NCBI GenBank assembly: GCA_022829145.1
Contig: CM040748.1
Span: forward strand, 6,831,501 to 6,895,500
Direction: 5' to 3'
Length of the DNA: 64,000 bases
Source: Albula goreensis
Taxonomy: Eukaryota; Chordata; Actinopteri; Albuliformes; Albulidae
Shown here: positions 12,501 to 26,500 of the stretch, piece after piece
Layout: the number at the start of each line of letters is the position of its first letter
How positions within the stretch are numbered: the first letter of the stretch is position 1
Position numbers and translations under genes: made by a program
The notes under the pieces: generated by a model
The model's database searches: none
The model's input: only the letters and a program-made list of their open reading frames with translations
What the model was told of the DNA's origin: nothing

Positions 12501-14499
12501 TCTGCAGCAAGTGAGAAAACGAAGGAGCAAGGAAACGGTCTAAATCTACGCATCATTGACGCAGGCAGAATGATCTACTTCACCTCCAAAAATGCAGGGC
12601 AGCGCCTGCTCTGAATGAAGTCCTCCCAAACCTCTCCCACCGCCTGAATGAATCACAGGCTCACTTTCTACTGCCGTACGCCTGCGTTAGCGGGACGACT
12701 GGAGGGTGCAGCCATCCAGGGACAGAAAATAATATTACACCTATAATATTACAACTAATAATACTACAAGGATACCAGGCCAAGGAATAAAAAAAAAACT
12801 ATTTCCACAAATCCAATTAATATTCAGAATGTTTCTCAGGATTTTCCTAATGTTTAATTCCATAATTACAATGCTAATGAATGCTGCATAAAATCACACT
12901 ATGTTACCTTCTCTCACCCCCTCCCCTCCATCTCCACCCACTCCTCTTGAACTTCCATGAAAGACCTAGTTGGCCTTATTGCATGTACTCCACTCATATC
13001 ACCATCAGTCAGTGGCAACGGCTAATGAAAACACCTGACAGTCAGCTCATTAATTCAAATTCCCTCTGCATTAATATTTAAAGCTGTATCCTGAGTAAAT
13101 CATGGAGATAGTTAAGACTGTATTTCATCTTAACAATGGATTATAAAATGTTCCACACCCCAGTCATTTTTCACATGCAGTTTCCGAACCAATCATTTCT
13201 CTAATACTTCACCGTCACAGGGAGCGCTGTACATCACATGATGACACACATGTAAGGATGTAGCACGAAAATACCAGAACCGCAAAAAGGCTGCTCTCTG
13301 CCACCCCACCCCCACGTCCCACCTCAGAGGGGAGTTCCAACAAAAGGATAACAGGACAGAGCTTGTTCCTTTACTTTTTAATGGGACTACAACAACACCA
13401 TTCAGCCGTCCTCTCTTTTCCTCCAGGAGATGAGGGGGGGAGGCCTAAATATTGCATGGGCCCATGTCTCTGTGTGTGGGGGTGGGGCGGATTGGCGGCC
13501 GAAGGGAGGAGGGGCGGGGTACGGGGGGCTGGCATGGGACCCGTGCTGTGTGCTTTTCCCGCTCAATAATGGATGCTGGTGCTGGAGCGGGCCGGGGTTC
13601 CCAGATGGGGTGGCGGCCGCACGAGACGGTCCCCGCTCTTTCCCTCTCACAATCCCCTCCATCAAAGTGCTGAGTGAACTCTGCTGCGCCAGCCTCCATC
13701 CACTCCCCACTGCTCTGCTCAGCCCGGTCTCCATCCCACCCAAACCCCCTTATTGCCTTACAATGCATTGCAGCATTTTCTCCATAGCTAATCTCTGATG
13801 CTATGACTAGCAACGTATGCAAACCTGACATCGATTGGCTTGCTAGTCATGAAGCAATTTAACAAAATCCAGCAGCGGTCAGTATCTTGAATGGAACTGG
13901 TCATTCAGAAGAGGCTGGCTAGCAGACTGTCCAAACTCTGCTCCAACAGCTTCAAACTCCATTCCAGGAGGGCCAGGTGTTTGCACATTTTTGTGGTTTC
14001 CTTTCAACCGGCAGCCACTTCAGGCCTTTAGAAACCAGGTGTGCAGACTCAATCAGTGATCTAAATTAAACAATTACCTGCTGAACCACAGCAAAAACCA
14101 GAAGACACTGCAGCCCTCTGGGAACTGAGTTTGACACTACTGCTCTGCTCGATGACGTTTTCCATTCAAAGGCAGGGAATAACAGGATGCAGCTGAACCG
14201 CTGGTTGAAGTGTTTATGACAATGAAAGGAAGGCTGCCAAAGCACTTTCCAGATCAAATGCATCCAGGATGAATAAAGCATAGAGCTATAAGGCACTTAA
14301 ATGGAGAGGCCCATCACTGCCACTCTCCTATGCTCCACTGCCAGTATGCTAGGGGTCTGTGTGTGTGTTTGTCTGTGAGAGGCCCATCACTGCCACTCTC
14401 CTATGCTCCACTGCCAGTATGCTAGAGGTCTGTGTGTGTGTTTGTCTGTGAGAGGCCCATCACTGCCACTCTCCTATGCTCACTGCCAGTATGCTAGAG

Positions 14500-14541
<42 letters not shown>

Positions 14542-17500
14542 GTGTGTGCGCGTGTGTGTGTATGTGTGCTGTGTGTGTGTGTCTGTGTCTGTGTGTGTGT
14601 GTGTGTTTGTTTTGTATCTCTGTTCCTCCTAAGGGACTGTATCTAATGCGGTCATTCCCTAAGCATGGCTGCTTTCATGGTAAAAACCATGGAGGCTTAC
14701 AAAAAAAGTATGGTCAGAGAACATCGGATTCTGTATAATTCCTGACAACTGTACATGAAAACACTTTCACTATCTCAATTCCAGATCTCACTGCCTGGCC
14801 AGGGAGGACTGGGCTAATTCGCTCCTATATATACAGTCTTTGCAGAATGAAAAACATCAAGGGAGGCACTACAAAGGGTTTGTTGGGTTTCATAAACCAG
14901 CATACAGCATGAATGCAGTTTAATGTGACAACACACATAAACAATCCCGAACCATCCAAAGCATCAGGCCAAGCTTTTTATTCTGTCCGTCTCTGCGTAT
15001 GCGCGCGTCTGTCTCTGACAGATCAATCCTCTGCATACTGCAGGAGAACAGAGCTGAGGAAGAAAAGGAGAGTCTCTGAGACCCGATTCCTGGCTGTGTC
15101 TGTGTAGATAACAGCAGCATAACCCCGGGAGCTCAAAAGAATCGAAGAGACAACATGAGGAGGCTTCTAGCAGGGGGTGTGCTTGAGCTAAAATCTTTGC
15201 AGGGAAATAAAAAAAAAGTGAATGAACTGTCAGGCAATTTTACAAACACCACTATTAACCCCCAGGATGAAAACATCAATGTTATTGAATCTGAGAACAC
15301 CCTAACAGATGTACTGATGTAGGTGTACATGTACATACAAATAATGCAAAAGGATGTTCCACTTTAAACAAACGGTACCTAATTTGTAATCATTTGCAGG
15401 AGTTTTTGAAGAAACAGCATAGATTTAGTTCTGTCTTGAAGTATTAATGAGTTAGGTACATCTACAGACAAGACCACAACATATTTTCAGTCTTGTAAAG
15501 TATCTTATTTTATACAGCATTAGAAAAAAAGCAGGAAAATAGACACACCAAGAAAAAGCAAGAGAGAGAACAGAAGTTGTTGACTAGCTGGGTGGTGATC
15601 TTCCCTTCCCACACCTGAATCCATACTCCTACGACCACTGTTACTGCTGCTAAAATGGCCACCATCCACCAATCAGAAGCCAGTTTTCTCTAGGAACTCC
15701 TCTGCAGTGCCCTCAGCTCACATAAACTTATGCACTCTAATTTTTTTTTTCGCTTTCTCACTGAATAATGATGGCTACAGGGCATTAATATTCAGCATGT
15801 CACCCCAGCTCCACTTCCTCCCTCAAAAGAGCTCCGGGGGTGGGGGTGAATATCTCGCTCATTCTTACTGAAGGGAGGGTAACCTCAGCCCTCAATTTCC
15901 ATTAATCTTCTCACTCTACAGGTGCTATGCTGTGGGGGAAAGCCTCTTGCCAGGTCTGGGGGAAAAAGAATCCTGCAAAAATTAAGGAACCTTATCTTGA
16001 TGACAGCAGGTTCTGCTGCTGTCATTGCTTTCAGAAATTTATAGGGAGTGGATTTTCATCACTCCGGTGCAGGTGAAATTCAATTACAGTCCCCTTAGCA
16101 CCAGACCTTGGATTCCTGGCCTGACTAACTGCACCTCTGGAAACACATAAAGAGAAGAGAACTCTTTCCCACAGCATCTGTAGGTGGAGGGTGCAGACAT
16201 CTGGTTTGCTGCATATGACAAGACACTTCATTCCTCAGTTAACAAGGTGCATCATATGTGTACACGTTGATCTCATTAAAAGATTACAAATACTAGACAC
16301 TTTCTGCATTAAACAGAGAACAATCAAGACTACCCATAGACGCCAACAGAGTTCTGGTGCCCCCCCTCAGTGGCGCCATCTTGGCTCCACTCAGAATAAG
16401 AAAGTCAACAGTCAAGTCTACTTATATGCCAATAGAGTACTGCAGTCTCCCACCACCATTTTGACTCCAATCAGAATAAAAGAGTGTTATGGTTATGGAT
16501 ATGCACCACTTGCAATCTGTGTGCCGTTTTGGGAGTATGTGCTTTGATATGACATGACATGAAGCTTACATTTTATGGACAGCCAAAATCAGGCAATGTA
16601 TTAAAATACTGCATATGAACCATGTGTAGCCTTTGGATGTTAGCAAGCTTTTAACAGGCTGTAACTACCTAGAAGAGTTTTTAAAGTACACATGCAAGTG
16701 TCAGACTTCAAACTCTGCTGAATGACCACTTCCTGTTCAGAAACCGGCTTGCATTTTTAACACTTCTCAGGTTCACTGTACAAGGAAAAGTAACAGGGAA
16801 AATCAATTCGATTTCTCCCTGACCCCTCTGAACATGAATACTCCATGAGATTACTGAAGGATAAGTCTTATTTGTGCTCCTTTTCAAAGTGATTCCATTT
16901 ACTAGGTCAAACACAGTGTAGTCCACTGTGACTTGACCACGCTAGACTAGCCTGCTGTATCGCTCACTCACACACAGCTACTTTAATCAGTACATATTGA
17001 AAAGTAGAGGACCCTCCACAGCTCCCTGTGCGTTTGTGTTAGTGCATATGCTCAAGGCACTGAGACTCAAAGACATAGCAGACACACCTGGGAAAACCTG
17101 ACATGTGACACTGCATGGACTGGGATCACGGACTTGAACTTGGTACAACTCCATTTTGGCTCTGACTCCTCACACCTTTCCCCAAAAGGCCAGGGCTTCC
17201 ATCGAATTGTCCCTTTGGCTTCCTTGCAGTGTCACACACAGGGAACTTTGAGGAGATTTGGGAAGCCAAAGGGACAATCTGATGGAAGCCCTAGCCTTTT
17301 GGGAAAGGCATGAGGAGTCAGAGCCAAAATGGAGTTGTACCAAGTTCAGGTCCGTGATCTCCTCAAAGGTCCCTGCAGCTCCCCAAAGCTCAAGCATCGG
17401 GGTGATCCTAGATTTATTTGTGTTGAGATCCATGTCTGGACAAGGGGCAAAGTCAACTACTGGGGAACATACACAAACACACACAATCTCAACAGGCCTG

Positions 17501-20500
17501 TTTCTCACAGGCTATAGTCAAACCATTCAGCTGCTGCTCCTTCCCTGTTCTAAAGCCCAAAATCCTCCCACTGTTTACATTATGCCATTTTTGATTAAAC
17601 GGAGGATTTCAAGATAGAAATCCATTTACTTGACGGAGCTGCACAACTGCAGTGAGTAACGGGGCCGGACGCAGCCAGTGAATGGAGGTGAGGGGGAAAA
17701 ACGGCTGATTTATCAGCTCTGCAGACTGTCAGAAAGACCACAGTATGCTCCAGATACTTACACCAACTATTGTATCTGTACATTTTGCTCTAGATCTTCT
17801 TATGTGTTATATTAATTGGGACAAATTATGTTAATTTTACATTACAAAGGCTTGGGTACATCCCTGGGGGTCACATGACATGTATATAACCTATGTCCCT
17901 ATTGAAACAATTACCTGCTCTGTACATGCTGTTTGATACTTCAGAGGTCATTCAAAAATATATATTTCTCTTGTACTTAATGCTAAACCTCAGCATTAAT
18001 AGGATATTAAATATGAGGCAAGCCTCAGGTAGATGACATTGTCCCAGTAGGCTGGAAAGAACAGATATGCTGATGGTGCAGGCCTTCATTTCCCAACTGG
18101 ATGTCAGTTTTGTAAAGTAGGATGAACTAAATTACACCACATATGTCATACGACACTTACACAGCTCAGTGTGGACCAGAATAGATTTACTCAGTGGATT
18201 CCTACCAAAAAAAAAAATGACTGTATATATAAAAATCACTTTTTAATGCTCAACATTTTTATTCATTATTGGTGCATTAGCACTCAGCCATGGGTGTGAG
18301 TAACAGGTCATAATCCTGAAAGTGTTGGGAGAGTGTTATTGATAGTCGTCTGGAGAGGTACAGAGAGGTAAATATTGTTTGATGGAAAGCAAGAAAAACA
18401 TAAACCCACTCTCCACGGGACCATGTTAATCCATTTAAGGAGAGGGCTATTTAATGCTCCTTACATCCTGACTTGAGAATAGGAGTTTCAGGGCCACCCA
18501 TGAGTCCAATACTTACTTTGAATTCACTCATGAAATATCCAATGAATAATTTAGCAGGAGCCATCTTCAGGTATTATCACAACATCCTGAGCAGTCCGAT
18601 GTCTGGGCTTGGTGAATCCACCTAACATGATGTAATTATGATGTATCTGTGTCTCAACTCCAGACACTCAATCTCTCATACAGCATGAATTGATTTGCTT
18701 GGCATAAGCTGCCTGTAATCTGATTGGTTCCCACAGAGTTCTGAGGGTGGATGCAATTGGCTGGGATGCTTTTCTTACTTCCCTACACACCCAGTCCTTC
18801 CTACAGACTCATGCTTCTGTATTCCCACATGGCAAAACCAGCATCACAGGGTGACAGTAATTAATACATACAACAAATTATGTAACCAATAACAGCCCTT
18901 GTCTAATATGGATATTTCATCACTTTTGTTTTCAAAATAATAATGCTGTCACAATAGAGAAAATACCTTCCAAAAAGACATAACGCATTTTCAAATCCAA
19001 GAATCAGATTGCATTTTGCCTCTTAATAAATGCAGAGGAAACTCAGCTGGCTGCTGAATTTAAAATAATGACTTCAGGACGTGCCCTCCCTGGTCAGTGT
19101 TTACCATGCACTGGCGTATCTGGGCTGGGATCTGTTCAGACCCAAATGATACACATGATGGCTGGCCGCTGAAAACAAGAGCGTTTTCCAGTCTGCAGAC
19201 CCAGATGACAGCAGGGCGCTTTATCCAAACATCACAATTAAACAAATGCCTGGAGTTTAGTGAAGCCATCTGGTGCGGTCTCCTCTGTTTACCATTTGTT
19301 TTCGTCCTTGTTGACATACATCGGTCCCTCATCCCTTACTTCCTTATGTGCCTTGCTGCCCCTCAGCTCACATGATCAGAGCAATGGCTTCACATTATGC
19401 TTTATGGTATGATGATCACATTATACGGGATATTTATGTATACAGCATCGCAATGGTCTTCGGAATAAATCATGCACTGGCATCAATCAAACAATAAAGG
19501 CAACATACTAAAATAATAAGATCTATGAAGACCATCTTGTTTTTTCGTATCCAGAAAACATTCTGAAATTTTCCAATATTCAAAGTCCGCCCGGCCGCAG
19601 CAAACCAAATGTAGGATAACAAAGTTTTAATGGATGTGGATGTGAATGTGATGCAATGCGTGAATAAACTGTACTCAATATGCTTGAATGACAACTTGTT
19701 TGCAACAGAGCATTTGGACCCTGGTACATTATTACTCAAAGAATACCTTAGAAACCAATACAGAGAACTCAGTATCTGAAAATCAGGCCCAGCAGGGTTG
19801 GGGGGGGGGGGGTGTCATACTTGAGCGTTCTTGCATTCATTTTTGGCACACTCAATACCATATTATCACAGAATATCCCCTGGCTTCATATGACAAGTAG
19901 CAGGTCTATCGGAGGGATCTGGATGAAGCAAAAGGTCTTTACAGGTGGGGGAAAAAAAAACGCAGCAGCAATACTGATTCAACCTTTATTCCTGAAACAC
20001 CCTGCCAGCTGGCAATCTCAGCGAGTTCTGCACGCGTTCCATAAGAAAAGGCTGCCATTTTAACCCCTCTGTGTCTCAGCTTGGGCTTTTAGTGGATTCT
20101 GCCCTCCACACAGAGGCGAGTTTAAGAGCAAAGATCTCTGCCAAGAAGGAGTTAATACAATAAACTGGGCTGCCCGCACAACAGCTCCGATGAAGTAGAA
20201 AGGGGATTATTTCTAAAAATACCTTAGCACTGTGGTTTCATATTGAGGCAGTGTTACTGGCATGTTTTTTTTCAGTGATGTAACACCCAACAGTGCCTTC
20301 TAAAACAACACACTGCAATCCTTCTCAAAAGACATTCAGATTTTCATTTATACTAAACCAAGAACAGAGGATTTGGGGGCTAAGAATGGAAGATAAAGAC
20401 AGGCTAACCAGCGAAAGACAAATGAAGCTCAGGCTGCAATCACAAGGGGATGAAGCTGTTGCAATTTCTGCCTCTGTATTTCTACTGACAGATATGTTTG

Positions 20501-23500
20501 AAATTAAACATATTTTAAAAGTTGAGTATTTTTAAAATATTAAAGGAAGTATTTTAAGGCAGTAGATGTAGCAGAGTTAGAGAATTTGGAGTGACTATTC
20601 AGTGCAGCGAGAAGGTGTACATATTGACTACTTGAATCAAGAAATCCCCGTGTCCAGGCTAACAACCTCAGTAAGATAAGATAAGAGTAGCTTTCCTTCC
20701 CTGTGGCGGTAGCAGAGAGCTTGACCGCTCATTAATGCTGCTGACCCAGACTGGCAGTATCGGAAACCTGCGCGTGAGGATGTCTGTCATTCTCTTCACC
20801 GCAGCTCCCCGCTTTCTTCGGAGAAGATTAATGACTGTGGCTCCTCTTCTCAGGGCTGGCTCCACATTATCAGATCTATCAGATATCGGGTTGCGGCAGA
20901 GCGAAAACTGCCATCAATTCACCTGGGGCGCGCCATCTTCTACATATCAATGAAGGGAGGCGGGCAGCAGAGAGCAGACCTCAGGCCTTGGCCACCTGAG
21001 GTACTGTCAACAGCCTCTTATTCTCTGAGCTCACGACTCCACACCAGGCAGTTTTTTTTTTTCCAGTGACAGTTAAACCTTGATCAATTTCATTGTAATC
21101 CATCACCTGAAGACCTAAACTGTGTGAGAAGGCATGATAGGACAGATGAGGGGTGTGGGGGCGGGCGGGTGAGGGAATCTCAGGACACCTGCGTGTGACT
21201 CACCTGCACACCAGCGTAGCGATAATGACACACCAGGCAGTGCAGCAGCAGTCGGCGTTGGGCTGGTCATCGCTCTTCCTACGGCGACAGCACAGCCAGA
21301 AGGAGTAGAAGAGCAGGAAGAGGAGGTCCAGGGCCAGACAGGCCAGAGCCACACCTCCCAGCAGCAGGATGGACTGCAAGAGAGAGGGGGACAGGATATG
21401 ACATCACACAACCAACAGAGCAAGTTAACAGGGAGGATTCAGAGAAGACACCAACATCCCTGTAGCAGCTTTGAATCATGTCTGTGAATGTGTGTGTGTG
21501 TGTGTGTACTGGTCCATGGAAAGTGTACGTCTGAAAAGTCCCTAAGAACAGTGAGTCATTTCCCACTTGCTACAGAGGAGTTGCCTACAATTTTTAAATG
21601 TTAAAACTGGTTTTCTTCAGTGCTCATCCCTATCAAAAAGATATTTGGAAACCTGTAAGAGTAAAACCAGCACATCACTAAACAAACCAGCTCCCTTTGA
21701 AACAGAGAGACAGTGAGCCAAAGAAGTCTGATTAAAATGTTTTTGATAATTAGCACATCTGTCTGGACCCACACACATCATGTGTACAAGATTACAGCTA
21801 TTTAAGCACCATTAGACCGGATATTGCTTAATCAAAAGACTCCTGTTGAGATAAAAGCTAACAAAAATCAGTCTCTTTGATTAAAGGTGCTTAAACCATT
21901 ACAAGTCTGTAAAACTAACAGGTTTTGAAGTACATGGGCACTTTCTGCATTCACAGACAGAAGCTAACAAAATCTTCATTACAAAGCAGATTAATGAATA
22001 GTCTCACCACATTTATTTGAGGAATTTTCCATTGAGCTTGCCAGGCAAAGTGTGTTCACCTAGGCTTGTGTCTTTGATCTTGCCTATGTGAAGGTAGCAT
22101 ATCATGTTCTCTTTTACTCTCATGAATCGCCACAAACATCCTGAATCCTGAACTCAAAGACTTGCACTGAATATTTCAAAGGACAGAGGTACTCTTCTCT
22201 TTCAGGAAAGCAGGATAATGCTTAACCCTTACACTCTGTGTGGGGGACACTCCAAACCCCATTCAAAGAGATAACCTTCAATACCAACAGAAAATGAAGG
22301 TTAAATGACTAAACACCCTTCACACCATGCGGCATTGATGTTTCATTCTCAAGGGTGAAGAAGTCAAAGCTCAGACAACGCTTACAAAAAGGGTGAGACA
22401 GTAAATCTTAAGAGATGGTTGGTTACAGTGTAAAATGAAACCTCTATCAAAACCACTGGCTTGCTGTCAAACATGCTAATCTCCGTGAACCTTGGGATTT
22501 ACCTATTTCTATGCAAGCATTTCAAAACTGCTGAAACCCAGTAAGCCTGAGTCGTGTTTTTCCCCCTTTAAACGCATGCCAAGCTGGCTCCCTCCTGCTC
22601 TGCGTGATCAGGAGGGAACTGAGAGGCCCATTGTCCCGAGTTCAGACAGCAGAGGACAGGCTCTGTCACTCTTCAGACAGTTCAAGTGTCAGGCCGAGAA
22701 GCGCCTTGTTGGACGTGTAAAGCAGATTCATATCGCGGGGAGGCAATCGCCGATTGCTCACCAGTGTCAGACCGGGGGATGAGAGGGCACCGTTAGGGGG
22801 ATGATCTCATAGCACAGCTGGCCCCATAAACTCTGGGAGAAGAGTGCCTATCTACAGTTCAGAAGAGCCACAGAAAATGCCTGTTTTTCTTTTCACCCTA
22901 AAATCTGCAACCAACTTGCAAAAACATGCAAGGGGAGCGAACTGTTTTAATTCACCAGTCAACTCCATTCTGAGGAACTCCAGAACCAGGGTTAGCCACC
23001 CTGCTATAGAGAAATGACCCCCATCTGCACATACATATAGACCAGTGCAATAGGAAAGCTGGAAGAGATTTTGTGACCTGACATGGATGCCATTCTAGAT
23101 GCAGAGACTGACTGTTGGGTAGCTCTGTCCCGAATGAAACTGGAATACTCCATTGTTCAGGGAATCTAAGAATCTGTAGAGTGTATAATCTGTGGTGTAT
23201 TGGCTTGATGTGCCATGCAATGATCTCTGCAGATCAGAATGCAAATCCCAAACACCTCCCACTGCAAAGCTAGATCAGACTCCTCCATTACAGAAAAGGC
23301 AGGGGCAGATTTTAAGCCTTTCAGATAGTTCTGAAGTACCAAATGGAAAAAAAAAGCAACGATGTGGTTAACAACTCACAGTCGGTACTTCCAGTGTGTT
23401 GTTTGCTCAAGAATCACAGATATAACAGCGTGTCATCTGTTCAAGTGTGACCCATATGGGACTCACGTGGGGCTCACTGTGAATGCGGCACTTAGGATTT

Positions 23501-26500
23501 TCGGCAGCCACTTTCAACAAAACCATTTGTTTGCACCCTCTGCCTTTTCCTGTTGTGGTAGCGATGGCATGCCTGTGCTGCCTTTATTACATTTCTGCGG
23601 TAGGGCCTGAGAACCGTTTTAATGCCCGATCTGATATGCAAAACAAACGATTTCCAAAAACGCAGGACAGCGCGTTTCCTCCAGGCTAACGCCAAAGAAG
23701 GAGCTAATTTTAGAACCCGAGCAGAGAAAGCGGCTTCTGTGTGTAACTAAGTGACTGAACGAAGAATGAACCCAAAGATGGCACATGAAGACGTGCTGGG
23801 GTTTTGTCTAGGAAATACACCATGACCTTTTTTTCCTGAAAGCAGCCTCATTATTTCAGCATGCATTTTTCATCAATTTGAAATTTTGATGCTAGTAAAA
23901 AAAAATCCACAGCAAAAAAGAAACTGCAGGGCTTCTGTATTTAAACACACCAATTTATCCATGCATATGGTGTGTGAAACAAGTAAAATGTGACAATAAA
24001 AGGGTAAGATTGTGGAAAACTGAAGGACTAGAAAGTGATCAAATATTCAAGATTACATCAGTGTTGCCCTTCAGTTTACCTCCATGTTTGATTCTGAAAA
24101 GAAACTAAATATTTCAGATGGCAAGGATAATTAACTTGAAGAACCCATGTGCATTCCCTTCTGAGGATCCTAATCAGATATGAGGTCTGACAGAGAGGCA
24201 GCGGGGAAATCTCAGCCACGATTTCAGCAAATCTTTACAAAGAGGACTGAGTCACTATCTTTGTACTGAGTCACCATCTTTGTTCTGCCTTATTCAGTGA
24301 GGGAGATATGCAAAGCTGTTGATGCTGAAAAGGAGTTTATCGGAGGAGCTCTGCACTCTGGTTTACCACATTCATTGGCCTTATCTGGAGCTTTGTAAGG
24401 AGCTGCTGCGATTCCCAATAATTGAATGTCTTCAGCCAGCTATTCAAAGCCATGACATCCTTACTGATGTTTAGAACAATCTTTCATGGAGGGTGTCAAC
24501 GTGTTAACATTCACATGGCCGAACATACATTTTTGTTGGTATTCATCTGTTAGACCTCAAATAATATTTTATTTTTATTGCTGTTTCAACTTCACAAAGT
24601 GGACAAGTTGAGCTGACCTTAATATAAACTTCCCTCACCACATAAGCATTCAGCAGAAGACCTTAAGTAATGCCCAGCCAGCATTCTGCTCATAGTTTTT
24701 CCAAAGCATTTCAGATCCCAGATAAAGACCCCAAGCCTCATTCACTGTTTTCCATTAATCTAATTTGGGGTACAGATGAGGGCCTGTTACGAGGTACTGG
24801 AAAACTATGTGTGGTCTGCGACAGAGTAATGGAACAAAGGCTTTTCCTTTCATCCATCTTTCCAGGAGGTCATGAGAATCTCTAGCTGAGAAGTCCTGAT
24901 TCTCCATGCAGGCCAAGACGACAGCTGGAGCAAGGTGCTTGTCAGCGCTGAACTGCTGGGCCCTGCAGTGACTCGAGCGCGGGGGCACTTCCGCTGTCAT
25001 TCTGTTTCAGCGCGGCGTGGACGTGGCTGAGTTCTACCCCGAAGACAGGAGGTCTGTCAGGGGAGCGGAAACACGGCTATCAAGGAGGAAACGCAGCCCA
25101 GACCCACCGCAAAGATCAGAGGATCCTGGGGCTTCAACGTCCCTGCAAATGCATTCCAGGTTCAGACGGTGCTGTCTAGCAAAAAGAGGTGCCAGGGAGA
25201 CTGAACGGAGAGGCTGACACTGCGCACTGACAAGGCTTGAAACGGGGTCTGGGAGTGATGTGGGACGGCTTCCAGCCCGAAGCTTAGATGTGCTTACTCA
25301 CTGCAGCTTTAATAACCTGGTTTCCAAAATGAAACGGTTCCCAGAAGACGTGAACAGCTGATAATTTAGCTCTGAAAGCGCAGCTAAAAGATCTGTATTA
25401 AAAAAAACTTAAAAAAAAAAAAAAAAAACATGGCATCGCCTCACTCAATGTTTAGAGTAATGAGTGGAGAGGTTGCTGCTCAAGGCAAGTCTTTTGCGAG
25501 TCTTTTCTCCAAACTACAATAGGAAATGAAGCACCATGACCATATGGTAGGGAGAAGAAATGGGAAGCTCTGAAAAACAAACATTGCTTCCATGTCTCTT
25601 CCATGGCCACTGATATTATCGGAGCGTAACCCCTGAAAGTGCCGCTGGGGACTGCTACTGCAACACTGCAGCGTATACAATGAGGTCAGACCCCACAGGA
25701 CAGGGCTGGGCGTAGCAGAGGAAGAGGGGCATCACGGAGAGCGTTCCCGCTTTATCTGGGGCCTTGCCATTATCAGACAGTGTATTTACCCCGCTGTGAA
25801 AGAGTAACCATAGCCTGTGGACTCTGCACCTGTGACGACCTTGACCCCGAACGTACAGCAGGGCTGTGTGAAGCCAATACTACTAACAATGCCCATCATC
25901 TCCTGCAATGAACTGAATTGCCGTGCTATTCAATTCCCACATCTTGTTATGTATAGAATCACAAGTATACATCACAGATAAGCACCTTCAGATGACCTCT
26001 TTAAAAGCAGAGAGGGGGAGGCTTAATGCTGGTGTGATTACCGGGGTACTGTCGCTTTGCTCTGCAGTGGAGTAATCAGGGCACTGGCCCTGCTCTGTGT
26101 ACAAACACCTGGCACTTCACATGATGGCACAGAGGCTATTTCAAATGTAGGTCACATGTGAAAACACAACCCCACCCCCACCCCCTGCACTTCACCCTGA
26201 ACATTTTCCTTCTTTGAAAAGCCAAAGGAGGGGAGAATTTGCGGGAAGGGGGTATTTCATAGGCAATTAAACAGATTTGAATCCTGGCACAGATCCTCCA
26301 TCCTTCCCCATCCTATTTAAGACAGGAAGTAGCGAGGGCTTGTCTTGGCCTACGAGTTGTTAAACAGGAAAAGGGCTGGGGAGCTGGACGCGATGAAATA
26401 ATGTAATCGCTGCATGGTTATCTAAATGGGCCTCCCCTCTGTCTGTTTCTTGTTGAATACAGAGGGGTACCACATAAACAATTCACTGCTGCCTCGGTGA

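Larger units (their letters stand above)
7087..21203. other. TTYH3 intron 2 (14.1 kb): no nested gene seen
   Basis: Holds CA-rich repeats (8208-8360), an imperfect 45-bp repeat (11997-12199), a TIR element (13951-14136), a 73-bp triplication running into TG repeats (14304-14610), a tandem duplication (16323-16487), a foldback repeat (17111-17381) and a G12 run at about 19800. No ORF shows a recognisable domain. The stretch 20735-20953 looks like possible conserved non-coding sequence. Confidence 0.75.

Noticed and set aside
13402-13831. Several overlapping ORFs over 100 codons on both strands
   Set aside because: All sit in one GC-rich intronic stretch where stops are rare; no domain is seen in any frame.
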